Source: Melanocharis versteri (taxonomy: Eukaryota; Chordata; Aves; Passeriformes; Melanocharitidae). Taken from it: a stretch of 64,000 nt of DNA. Both the position numbers and the translations under genes were made by a program. A model generated the notes under the pieces. It was given only the letters and a program-made list of their open reading frames with translations. It was not told the DNA's origin and made no database searches. Shown here one piece after another: positions 25,831 to 37,979 of the stretch. The stretch spans positions 62,001 to 126,000 of the forward strand of contig VZTG01009076.1 of assembly GCA_013397845.1 (NCBI GenBank), given 5' to 3'. Position 1 is the first letter of the stretch. Each line of letters starts with the position of its first letter.

Positions 25831-28784
25831 TTATTTAATATATTATTGAAAAAAAACCAGAATCTGATTCCAGAAGTACAAGAAAATCTACAAACTTATG
25901 TGGCCCTGTGAGTTAGCGCACCTATATTTTCCAAATTTATAATTGTTACACGGTCAGTTTAATATGACATAACAAGGAATCATATTGAAAGTCAGTTTCC
26001 TTATCAAAATAAATCCTTCGAAGAGACAAGAACAGGACAAAAATTTAACATTTTCTTCATTTGAAAACTGGCAATTTTGGAGAGACAATTAAGAACTAAG
26101 TAAAATTAAATTAATTTTAAAGCTGTCCTAATGAATGTCATGTATTTGGAGGAAAGAAATGTGATTTCAAGGTCAAGTATAAAATGTGTCTGGTCAGGAC
26201 AACCTAGTCATTAAAGCAGAGACCAAACAAATTTCCATTTTTCCAAGGGTTTTTAGATCTCAGTTTCCTGTATCCAGAGACTTGCCGTTGTGTATAGGTT
26301 GTTTGAAAGCAAGGTGCAGGAGAGGAACAACATTCATCCATTGCATACTGATCAGTAGGGTCTGAGAACAGCTCCTTTGCCTGAAGGCTTCAACAGACTC
26401 ATGGTGGGTGTCCGAGACTCAAGTGCTTCACAACAGCATCACCCAGGTATGTATAAGCAATCTTTTGGCTACAGACCGAAAGCCAGGATTTGCCCTTCTT
26501 GGAGAAGAGAGTTTCAGGGACGAGCTCTTAGAAACACCTTTGCACCACTCTTTCAGTAGCTATGTGGTAGGTAACTATATCCCTGTCAGCTTGCTTGTCA
26601 CAATTTTTTCAAAATATAAATTATTTAATATTTTAGGCACCTAACACCACTACTGGATCTAGTTTATGCTGTCTTTATATCCACTGCAAAGACTGAATTA
26701 ATCATCCCAAAGGTGTCTGGGTTGGAGTAATCAGGAGACTTTGGAGCCTAGTTGGCCACTGAATTGAATTAAGTGCAGTTAGTATATATCATGCAGTTAA
26801 TTGAAAAAATTTAATGCAAACTGCGAACAATGCTCATTGCTAGCATGTATTAGTGATATTTTGATAAGCCACCCTTCTCCCCTCAACTTTTTAATATTCT
26901 ATTACTTATTTCTTTAGAATTTGACCATGTTGTGTGGTTTGAACAATCATATGGGATCAAGTGAAATACGGTGAATTATGTGAGGACAGTAGTGAACAAA
27001 ATATTGATGCAGAACTAATAGATGTTGTGTGAATAACTACCTTTGTTTTGGCAAACCACTCTTTCAGGTCTCTAGAAACAAAAATATTCTAGAGACTAAC
27101 AGCCTAGCCTCACATGTCCAAGTGTGAAACTTCATAAATAACATTTGTAATTTTCGCTATTGCGTAAGACTTCCTTTTGGTCTTGTTTGTTATTAAACTC
27201 CCTAGTGATACACCTTAGGAGAAAAATGTGGATAAACAACTTTTTTTCATCAGAACTGTTAAAAAGTTATTCCCCTGCTCCTACCAGCTGTTTTAATGTC
27301 ACATCCCTACACATGGCCTTTCCTGGACTATGTACACAGCAACATCAAGTTACTGAAAACCCAGAAGTAAGCAGCTGAATCCTGTGTCACTTGAGACCTG
27401 ACCCTGCACCATTCAAGTCACCGAAAATCTTGCTGCCGACCTCAGGTTCAGGGCAGAGCATTCCCTGTATGAAAACAAGAATGATGCAATATTTACTGCA
27501 ACTCAAGCTTTGGTGAGGTGCGTTGCACAATTGCTTATTCCCAAGAGTGGCTGACATTGAATCCTTTCTGGTATAATAAGATCAGAGCACTTTGGTGAAT
27601 AAATGCTGACAGTTAAAGCTGTAACCTATACTTACCAGATATAAAAGACTCAGGACCCTTTCTCTTGTCTTTGTTGTCTTCAATTTTCTCTCAGATCTGT
27701 GGGATTAAGGACATCATTACTTAAACCATTACCTAAAGGAGGTAGTTGATTAGATATTTTAAAGCTACCTTTTTACAGACAGCTGTCTATGAGCTTTCAG
27801 GAATTTATGTCCTGTGATTAGAAACTACTGAACTATGTTGCACCAAAGGTAAGAGTTGTTTGGATTTTTCTTATTTGCTCTTTAATTTGTGACCAAAAAA
27901 AAGCTAAATCTCAGCAACTGGGTTAATCAAGAACAATAGTAACTCTCAGAGAATACTCAAAGCATTGCCTATTATGTAAACTATGTTGTCCTTAGTTGAA
28001 GTTTTTCTTAAAACTCTGGCTCCTGAAATTGCGTGAATAAAGAAATATTTCTGCCTGTTGAAAACAAGAACTATAGAAAGTTCAAAATCTATAAGGCAAA
28101 CAAGATTCTAATCAGTAATACTTTAAAACATTTTCCCTTTTAAAACACCCTGGTGATTACACGAGGCTTGACTCATGGTTTTTAAACGCTTGGGATTGCT
28201 AATGCTGAATGGGAAAAAACTATTCTTGGTCTACCCTTTTTCCATAAAACCTCTGTTTCCAGCACAGGCATATACAGTGCCCATAAGGCAGAGTTTTGCT
28301 GGGTTTCCTGGTTCCCTGCTGGTGTTTGACCAGCAAGTGAGATTGGAATTCAAACAAAGCAGGCCACAAGCCGGCTCTCGGAGGGCCGCTGACCCTCAGC
28401 ACCTCTCAGCGCACGCAGACCTCACCGCGGTATGCCCTGTTACCTTCCACCCCCAGCAGATAGGGCAAAGCAAACAAGAGATGTACTGTGGACTTCAGGA
28501 TTTTCTCCTTCTATAGAGAAAACAAGTGTTAAAATACCACGTTTGAAACTCGGGTACAAACCACAACATAAAGACAAAATAAGATATCTCACATGCTGGA
28601 GAAGCACTTCCATATTAATATCAAGGCCAATGGAAAGCTTGGCTCAGTTCTTTGTCTTTTTTGCCCCACCTATGGAAAACAGCAGAAAAATGTGGAAACA
28701 TTGAGTAAAAATGAACTGCTGAGTGTCCTTGTGTTTATGGTTTGGCACAGAAAAACGATACAAAATGAATTCTCTCCACCCCAC

Positions 28785-28850
28785 CCCTTGCTATATTTTT
28801 ACTGCTTCCTCCTTTATTCTTTCTCTCCATTTTTCTCTTTCTCTCTCTAG
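28785..28850 (+). promoter_or_regulatory. Splice-acceptor look-alike
   Basis: A T/C-rich tract of about 60 bases leads directly into CTCTCTAG, with the AG at 28849-28850 and no AG in between. This matches a vertebrate 3' splice site. The bases after it do not stay open in any long frame, and no exon could be identified. It may be a decoy site or belong to a non-coding transcript. Confidence 0.25.
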
Positions 28851-28950
28851 TGTTTATTCATCTTTGTAAAATATCCCCTCTTGTCTTGCCTTATATTTGT
28901 AATGTGTGGAGTTACATAGTGGTATATTTCATATCCACAAATATTTTACT

Positions 28951-28972
28951 ATCTTATTTTATTTTATTTTAT
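28951..28972. repeat. (TTTTA)n simple repeat
   Basis: About four units of the pentamer. Confidence 0.75.
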
Positions 28973-29707
28973 GAGAACCAATACTTACCTAAAGGTGCCT
29001 ACTTTATTTACTCTTCCTGTCAGTCAGCAGGCTCGTCTAATATTCAAAAAACATGATACACTGCTCATACATTTTTATTGTTATATTTATTTCACTTGTA
29101 TTTGCCTGGTTTCCTCTAATGATTCATTTTCTATTTACATTCCAGTAATATGGCACTGTCCTTTTCCCAGTTTCTGCTCCCTCTCCTGCTTCCTTGTTAT
29201 TAATTCCTTGTAGTTACTTTTTGTCCCTCCAGCACCATGCTTTAGCTGTCACTGTCTCTTTGCTTCAGGGTGTACCACTACAGGTTTTGTGGGTCATTGT
29301 CTAACCTGCTGATTTTAATGTGGCAGAGACAGAGTAGTAGCAATGTTTGATTAAAAAGAGATTAAATTAATAAAGAAAATCATGGAACATTTTAAACACT
29401 ATGGAATTTGTGGTGTTTTCTGCTACTTCTATTTTTTCCACAAACCTTGAATGTAAGTACTTATCAGCACATAAATTACAATTATAGATATTTGCCAGGA
29501 AAGAAAAATATGGTAAGACAATTGAACTACAATTTTTAGATCAAAGAATAGCTTATTAACTTACAGAGTGTGATCATGTCTTTTGCTGCTGTCTGTCTGC
29601 ATTGAGGTCATGAGCCTGTTATTTGAAGATAATGGCATTATTCTTTTGCTTCACGTAGCAGCATTTGTGATTTCAGATCTAACAGCCCTTTACCTTCTCT
29701 CTGCTCA

Positions 29708-29725
29708 TGACTCATGGCTGACTCA
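29708..29725. promoter_or_regulatory. Pair of consensus AP-1-type sites
   Basis: TGACTCA occurs at 29708-29714 and again at 29719-29725, so the two sites are 11 bp apart, about one helical turn. TGACTCA is the known binding site of Jun/Fos-type bZIP proteins. Function here is inference only: two 7-mers can also arise by chance or duplication. Confidence 0.3.
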
Positions 29726-32194
29726 TTACCTTTAATCATTCTGAAAGCAAAGATTTTATTTTTGCTCTTCTTTTAATCACAGTGCGGAAGAAATACTTTG
29801 AGGGAAGGTAAAGTGTTATATACTGCAGCAGTGTAGGTATGTACCAATGTACTTACTTTTGTAAAACCTCAAGTATTCCCAGTTTTCTATCCATGCCCAT
29901 AAACTGGATTTCACAGTGAGGTCTAACAGAGGAAAACCTGATGATCAGGTGTTGGTAGAAGAAATTAAAGGCAAGTTTCTGAGATTCTGAGAACAAAGTC
30001 TGTCATTGAAGGTCAGATCACCTTTGGTTTTACTTTATATATTATTTATTTTATCTGAAATACAGCTGTAAGAGAAAAGTAATGTCTTCATGACTTCATG
30101 ACCAATAATGAGATATATACTTGAATACATTTTTTTCTTTGCTAACGATATTCCTACTGTTCATGGGAAAATCTATGAGTGTCTCATGCCTGTAGTTTAT
30201 TATGGTTAGTTATGCCTGATAATTGGATGTGCATAAATGGCCTTATTAATGAACAACTGTTATTTTCCCCAGGTTTTCTCCTTGCAAGAAAGCCTGGTGG
30301 TAGAGTTGGAATTTAGCCAACGTAGTCCTGAGTATTACAGGATCATGAAAACTTGCTGTATTCTACTAATGGCTTCCTCCTTGCACCTCATTATGGAAAC
30401 CTGTGGTATTTTTCCTCAGGAATTAACCAGCTCTTAAGATGCTACATGCAAAATAACTAATCTGTGAGTATGGCTGAGAGACATCTGAGCATTGGCAGAG
30501 ATGGGCATTGTACCGTGTCAAGCAGCCTGATCAAGGTGAGGTGATCAGTCCCCTTTTCTCAGCATTTCCAGGAAGGGAAGTGTAGGTGGACTTGAGCAGC
30601 AAAACTTGCAGAGCAAGAAAGGAGCACAGGTTATAGCAGGCTCTGCTGGGGCGGTTAGCGGGCTGTGCCCTGGTACAGGGACAATTATAAGCCTATCGCT
30701 GTTACGAGCCTATCAGACACAGAAGTAAACAGCTCAAAGTCACTGTCACTCAAAATAGAAATTTAATAAGAACAGATACGTCAGAGGAAATGGTCCACAA
30801 AGAGTTCCTGTGGCCTATTTGTGGTGATGGTTGTTGTTATTATGCTTTCTTTGGGCTTTTCCTGTTTAGGAATTTTTATGTTACACTGTGCCTTGGAAAA
30901 GTGCAAAGCACATGGGTCTTCTACTACGTATCGGGGAATTTTCCAACATTTGAATATTTGAATTCCAATATTTGAATAAAGAGGATGAAATCGTATGCTG
31001 GTGTATTTGAGGACTTGCCATCTATTCACAGTACAAGTCTTTATGGTCCTGTCAGATTCTGTTGCACTTACATGCAAGATTATGAAATTAAGCAAGATAG
31101 ATCACTAGATATTGTATCTGTGATTAAAAAAATCCACGGAAGAAGGTAATTTAGTGTATTTCCTACTATAATTTTCTCTTCTAGCAGGGTGAATATTCAG
31201 GGTTGTATACAATCATTGTGAATCACCATCAGAAACCCCTTTCGCTTAGCGGATGCTGAAGTCCAGTATTTAAAAAAAATGCTTTGTTTTGGATTTTCAG
31301 AATGAACAAAAGTTCAGGTAATATTTCCTCTAGGTAGTATTTCACAAACAGTAGAGTTATAGGCAGTGTAACACAGAGTTGTAGCTATGGAGTTAATTTT
31401 TGTAAGTATGTTGGAGAAATCATCAGAGATGTCTTCTAGTCAGATTTTAGAGGGAAACAGATGACTGATAAGTGTTAATAAGAGTTATAAAATATTAGTC
31501 AATATGCTATTAATATATGTAAAAGCAATTCAGCTTTTTAGGTTCAGTTGCACAGTCTGAGCCCAGTCAAATTTGCCAAAAATGTGCACTGGGATGTTTT
31601 TGTTGTTTCTGGAAGATTTTCTGGGACTTATGGAAAATGTAGTTATGTAGTCTAAATATACTCTGTGGAAAAAATTCAGCTATAAGGTCCATTTTCCTGT
31701 TGAGGAGATCTCAGGGAAACAGAATTAATAGTGCCTGAGTCCTTGACTGGTTAGCAGATATGCATTTGGTTTCTAAGATGCAGAGATTTATGTCTGAATT
31801 CTGACAGAATGGGATATGTAGATGAAGATTTGTGTTTTCCAGAAGGTAGCTGATCTCTAGTAACTGCAGTCATTTCCGGGTACCTGCAGTCATAACCTCC
31901 ATGTTTTTACTGACTACGTATTCAGCAGACATTAAGGTTAAACAGGTGCAAAATAATAACACTACATGGCTTTGTTCTTACATTTGGTTCACCTAGGAAA
32001 CAGCTTCTGGTTAGAAGTGAGCTAAAATTATGTTGAAAAATATTTTTCTTTCATGGTTTCTGTTTCTTATTTGCTTGTCTGAAGAAGATAAGTTCATTTT
32101 TTTAAACTATGCATTAGAAGTCCTGCTAAAATTTTCAGCCTTTCATGGCTGTGATTGTTGTGAACTTGACATTTTATTTTCTTTTTCTCTGTAG

Positions 32195-32620
32195 CAAGTA
32201 TGGAATCATGGACTCACAGAATATGCTCAATTGGAAGGGATCCACAAGGATCATCAGAGCCAGCTCCTTGCCCTGGAAAGTTATACCATTTGCTCAAGGG
32301 TATTGTCCAAACTCTTCTTGAACTCTGTCAGGCTTGGTGCTGTGACCACTTCCCTGGGGAGCCTGTACCAGTGCCCAACCACTTTTTCCTATATTCAGCC
32401 TAAACCTTCCATGACAAAGCTTCGGGCCATTCCCTCAGGTCCTGTCACTGGTCGCCAGAGAGAAGAGATCAGTGCCTGTCCTTCTGCTTCCTCTCATGAG
32501 GAAGTTGTCACTGCAGTGAGGCCTCCCCTCAGTCTCCTCTTCTCCAGGCTGAACAGACCAAGTGACCTCAGCTGCTCCTCATACAGCTTCCCCTCAAGGC
32601 TCTTCACCATGACAGGCTAG
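32195..32620 (-). mobile_element. CR1 LINE 3' segment (CR1-X-like tail)
   Basis: The left edge carries the CR1 terminus in antisense (ATGGAATCATGGACTCACAG). A 3' UTR-type block follows: CACAAGGATCATC, then CCAAACTCTTCTTGAACTC, and then CTGAGGTCACTTGG read in the other orientation. The copy is 5'-truncated near 32620. Its tail contains GATGATCCTTGTGGATCC when read on the minus strand, resembling the tails of the copy at 44668 and the SINE at 40007, a pattern I associate with the CR1-X group. On the plus strand, one frame stays open from 32195 to a stop at 32618. This is typical of antisense CR1 and is not taken as a gene. Confidence 0.9.
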
Positions 32621-34370
32621 GTAAATTCCTGTACTCCAGATTTTTGAGGAAATCTGATTATTATAATCCCATTAATGGTTTTCTGTGCTATGGCAACTGC
32701 TATTGGAGAATGCTGCTTTTGGCTTTGCTTCACCTGGATTCTTTGAAAGGTCTCAGTGCCTTTCTTACAGCTAGGCTGAGGACCCTAGTATCATCTCCTA
32801 TGAATGTATTACCCATGGAAGATTGTTTTAAGGGTCAAGAGGGATGCTGTACAGTTTAAGCCTGCTTTCTGTCTTCCCATTTTACAGAATCTCTGGAGGT
32901 GGTCATTCAAATAAGCTGCTTAGACACCACGTGTGAGTACCTGGAGTCTACTTTTCTCTAATGAACTGAGTCTAACATGAAGAGAGTCTCACAGATAAAT
33001 TTCCTGCTGTCAGTAGCACATCAGAGAAGATTAATAAGAGATGAAAGAATAACTCCTCCTCACAAGAAACAGCAGGTAAAAAGCAAATGGAAAAGGCACT
33101 TGCTGTGTTCCCTAAGAACTAATTTTAGATTATATGTACTCAGGTCATGTCTTTTCTGGTGGCAAGAAACACTGCAACCTGTAGTGTGTGCTCATACTTG
33201 GTGGTCTCCAGCATGCCCCAATGCTTATACGTTTTGGTGGTTCTCATCATCCCAAATCAAAGCTAGTCTTGGAATAAAAAATATGAAAATAGGTAGATGA
33301 GAGAGAAGCAGTAACTTGGTGTTATTCCTGCAGTGTTTCACTAAAAAGAGCCTGATCTTTGGCTGACATATATTGGGTAGCTGTGCTGACCTTTGTGTTT
33401 GGTTGTTTTTTCTTTTCGTCTCATTGAATTCCCTCACATCCTAAGCTCATTAAACTGTGGCTCAGCCAAATTGTTTTAAAACATGGTTTGAAAGGTAAGT
33501 GTAGTAGCATATTGTATATTCTGTGGCTTCAGGCACAATTTTTTTACAAAGACATTTGAATTCTAACACAAAGGTTCTCTAGACTGTAAGCCACAGACTC
33601 CCCTTTAGCAGAACTGTTGATGTGTCTATGACTTTGAATTAATGCACAGGTCTGGGATTCTAGACAAAGCAAGAAGACTTCCTACATAAGCAGTGGGGAT
33701 CTAGGCTGGACAGGTCATCCTGCAACAAATTATTCAATTCTTCTCTTTCATCCTTCACCTATTTGCTTGTAAATAGGCTAGAAATGTTTTGGGCATATTT
33801 GTTGCTCAGAAAAACTTCAAACTGGAACAAGGTTCGCAAGCAAGTCATGTGGAGCCACCAATATGGGAGTTGTTTGCACTGACATCTTGTGGTACAATTT
33901 AGTTTGAGGATGGGTCCTGATGCAAGGACAAACTCGACAAACTTGCACCAGTGAAAATGCTTTACTACTTGTTCGAAATGACATTCACCATACAATCTTG
34001 CAGAGATTTATAGAAAAAGCCACAAGGTTTTTAAAAGATGAAAAGCCTCCCATTCGCAGGTGTATTCCCAATACTTAGGGGCTACACGTTCCTTTATTTA
34101 TTTTAAAATGAATAAATAATTTGTTTCAATTTTTAAAGTAGCTAGTTTTCCACGGCGGGAGAGCTAGTAGACCCATCTCAACATCATATAGTAGAGACAA
34201 CACAGTAGTTATATAGAGTTTACCTTCTCTTTCAAGCAGTATAAAAAAGAGATTGTTCAGAACAATGAAAGATTCCAATATTCATACAGAAAGCATGTGT
34301 TTTTTTCCCAAAGACTTAAGGATTAGATAAAAGAACAAAGTATCTTCTTGGTCAGTATAAAAGCTTAAAG

Positions 34371-34411
34371 ATTTCTGTAGCATGTGCTACAGAAATAGCT
34401 CTAAATAGAGC
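34371..34411. repeat. Near-perfect palindrome cluster
   Basis: ATTTCTGTAGCA at 34371-34382 is followed by TG and then by its exact reverse complement, TGCTACAGAAAT, at 34385-34396. Directly after it, GCTCTA-AA-TAGAGC at 34398-34411 forms a second inverted repeat, and a further AATAGCTCTAAA lies just downstream. The 12-bp stem with a 2-base centre is unusually exact for unique DNA. Confidence 0.8.
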
Positions 34412-37400
34412 AAATAGCTCTAAAATCATTTTACTTATGAGTTTTACTTATCCGTTTCAGGCAGTGCTGTCATGTTTTGACATGTCATTCCAAAAGCAGT
34501 AGTAAAGCTTCACAGCAGACTTACTCCAGATGTGATCCAAACCAACAGGAGAAGTGAGCATTTGTAAAACACGGTGCAGTAATGTGCAAAGTGGGATAAA
34601 GAAAAGATAGGTCATTTTTTTGAAGTTGAATGAGCAGAAAGCAAAAAACCTAACAGGAAACTGGTTATTAGCCCAGACACCCAGTAGGTTCAGTGTTACT
34701 TTCATGTTCAGTGAAACTATTAGATATTTTTGATCTAACGGTGAGGGTTTAAAGAATGAAAAGACATGCACTCTATGGCTGGCAGCTGCTCACTTCACTG
34801 TCTAGCTTAATGAGTTGTGCTCAAATGCTGGTATTTGAAGCAGTCCAGCGAGTGAGGCTTCCCTGCTGTGTTTCTCTTTGACTGCATTACACAACCAGCT
34901 CTCTTTTATATTTTGATAGTGACATCTATTGGAGCTTTGAAGAATAATATTTGAAAAAAAAATCCAAATGTATATTAGTAAAAGCAAAATTGTTGGGCAA
35001 TAAAAATTTCAGTTCGAACAAAAGCAGATATACATCTGTTGTCAAAACATACACAAGAGTGAAAATACTGATGCAAAAAAGAAAAAATGTAGCAGCAGTT
35101 CAAATCAGATTCAAGAAGAAAAATGTGCCTTTCTCTTTTTTGATGATTGGTGAACTCAGAAACTTCCTCAGCTGTCTGAAGTTTGTTTAGAAGGAACCCA
35201 TCAACTAAAGCTGTAACCTCAAAGTGAAACAAATACAACATTTGATTGAATTCTCTATAGATATACACAAGACTTTGACAAGTATTAACAGAACCAGATC
35301 TAACAGAGTGGGTACAGTAGCAGTCAGCCAGTCAGCAAAGACCTGGCAAGCCTTCCTCATGAGCAATGATGTCTGATGTCTGTGCTGTCAAAGGGATGCA
35401 GCCATCCAGAGTATTTGGAATGAAATTAGGTCTGCTTGGAATAAGCAAGCCATCTTCATGGATTATACTGAGAATATGGATTATGTCTGTTTAGAGCTTA
35501 CAACAAGGGTCCTAGACTCTTCCAGAGGTGTAAGACTGATAAATAATTAGTTAATGTGGCCAGTGGATTTACACTGCACTAAATTACCCAATGTATTTAC
35601 ATTTTTTTAAATGTATATGCACTGTGAAACAGCTCTAGCAGTCAGTACTGGTGTCAACAGTAGGCAGTACTGAGTAATGCTACCTCACAAAACCTCTAGG
35701 AGAAATCAGGAGATCTGAAATGTGCAAGGAGAGTGTGCTGTGGCAAGTCCTCAGGGCTCCTTCAGGACCTTTCCTTTCTGTTTGTTCCTTATTCTCCTGA
35801 GAACTCCCAGAGTCCCTTTAATGCACACCAGAGAAATGCACATTTTCCTCAAGCCACCTCTCTTCATCCACATCTGGGTCATGATGAGTGTCTTCATATG
35901 AAAGTTTCATTTTCTTTTGCTTGAAGTTGTGACTTTGGGGCTTTTTCCTGGCTTCTTCTATTCTACAAAAATGTGATAAAGAATTCCCTGTAAAAGAAGC
36001 AGGAGGTTTTCTCCTTGCCTCAGACTATAGATTTTGCTAGGGTTTTATTTTGGTTTGGGTTTTTTGCATATGATTTGATTTCAGTTAATTCTGATTTTTA
36101 AAGAAAATTAATTTTCTCAAGCAACCAAAGGTTTAAATGGGATTGTACTTCTTGATATTGTTTCACGTATCTTAAAACTTGGTTTTGCTTTTATTTATTC
36201 TGGTGTGTCTTCCCCAGTAGCAATATGGCTGTGTCCTATTCACTCCATTATGATAATAAACCCACACATCAGTCAGGGAACTAGTCAGACAGGGAACTTA
36301 CTGTGAAATGAAAAGGTGAAGTATGATCTTAGAATAGCAAACGTAATTGACTCAAACAATCTTAGTGCAAAAGTACTTGATAAAGCCTCAAATTACTTTA
36401 CTATTTTCTGAACTGGTTGTTTTGCAGATTTCTATGCATAAACCCCAGAATATACCACATAAAGCAATTTATTATGCAGTTATTGTTTTCATATAAATTA
36501 CATATCCATTTCTCCTGCTGCTGAGTGAGAAATGTACAGTTTTTACAGCCAGTGGTATGTTCTCCATTCTTATTCAGCCTTTACAGAGCCTGCGGGAGAA
36601 ATGAAATGTTAATGATGTTGTAAAGACACTTTTTATAATGAAAATATATCCAAATTAATCATGCCTTCCATTTATTTAAGAGCAATTCTATCATACTCTT
36701 TGATAGTTTCAGATTGTCTGTAAAAGAATAAAGTAGGAAGTTATGAAGTAGTTTAGCTAGCATATTGTGACTTTTCTGTGCAAATATCACTACATAAAAA
36801 TATTCCTGGTTTGTTACTGTGTCCGTTTTAGTTTTATGGACAATTTTCATGACATAGTTCAGGTGAGCAAACACTGCAGAGTCAGTTTTCTCCACTGAAC
36901 AGTGCTTTCAAGATGATTAGTTGCACAAATGAATATAAGGAGTGAATACTAGAAGCATGAAGTTTCTTTCTCTAAGCTTGAAGATAGATATTCAGGGAGC
37001 AATTTATTTAATTTAAATGGGTAAAACTCATATCTCTGCTGGGTACTTAGCAGGTAAGATCACAATAAAGTGAGGGATAGGGATACCGCAAGGGAATTTT
37101 ATATATGTATATGATCTGTTTTCTGGTATGGCCAGGAGCTTCTAATATACCTGACTGTTCTCAACCAGACTCTGAAAGGTATTTAAACCTCTGGTCCTCT
37201 ATCATGCATTAAGCTCAGAAAGGCTCCAGCCCGACTTGCACAGTGCTGTGCTGATAAGCTCCTTGGAACATTGTGTACTGAGAGCACAGGACAGAGACAT
37301 CCTGGCTGAGCTGTCGTGTCTTATTAAAATCCACCTTCATCTCAGCTGTGACAGAGCCCAGCTCTGTGCAGAGCCACCTGGATGCCTGCCACATCACTTT

Positions 37401-37440
37401 CCCCACTCTTCAGACTTTAGGGATAGCATGCTAGTTCAGG

Positions 37441-37466
37441 TGCATCACTAGATCCATGGTGATGCA
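37441..37466. repeat. Inverted repeat, 8-bp stem
   Basis: TGCATCAC and its reverse complement GTGATGCA are separated by 10 bases. A stem this short may be chance. Confidence 0.5.
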
Positions 37467-37543
37467 AGCGAGTAGTAAGGCACTGCTCTGAAGAAATGAT
37501 CCCTCCCAATGGCACCTGAACAGCTTGTACAAAGATAAAACAA

Positions 37544-37563
37544 ATTATTATTATTATTATTAA
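37544..37563. repeat. (TTA)n simple repeat
   Basis: Six or so ATT/TTA units. Confidence 0.75.
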
Positions 37564-37979
37564 TATCAAGAGAATAAAGAATGTAAATACACAGGGAAAG
37601 ATCTAAGCCTAACTAAATGAATAGTTGTGTTAAAACTATACTAGAAGTAAATCTGACAATCAAAAAACAATAACTCATCAGCAAAGAAAACTTTACTTAG
37701 GAAGCTTTACACTAGTAAAGAGCAATTGGGAACTCCAAAACATTGAGCTCAGAAGCTGTAAAAGGAATGGAAAAATAAATTCAGAAAGTGTGTCTACATG
37801 TCTAAATGAATGCCCTGTTTCAGTTTTGAATTAGGAGGAAGACAGAACATGAAAGCAAAATGAGGACAATTCATGAGTTTGAATACATGAAAAGGAAACA
37901 ACTCTTGGAAGCAAAACTAGGTAAGCTTAATGAGTTCAGCTTTGGGCACCCATTATTTAGTGTTCCAAAATAATGAAAT

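Larger units (their letters stand above)
25831..32192. other. Unique non-coding DNA
   Basis: No supported gene. Contents include a pentanucleotide (TTTTA)n repeat at 28951-28972, a long polypyrimidine tract ending in CTAG at 28850, and two AP-1-like sites at 29708-29725. A slightly GC-richer patch lies at 30590-30730. The plus-strand frame at 28175-28516 (113 codons) has no recognisable domain. Confidence 0.5.
32621..37979. other. Unique non-coding DNA
   Basis: No supported gene. Notable contents are a 26-base near-perfect palindrome at 34371-34396 with a second small palindrome beside it, a hairpin at 37441-37466 and an ATT/TTA trinucleotide repeat at 37544-37563. A GC-richer patch at about 37190-37480 has short open frames on both strands but nothing I recognise. 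Confidence 0.5.

Noticed and set aside
30590..30730. GC-richer patch with repeated GCCTATC
   Set aside because: Too short for a CpG island, and no LTR ends or gene motif could be found.
37190..37480. GC-richer patch with open frames on both strands
   Set aside because: No recognisable domain, and no convincing splice sites framing an exon.
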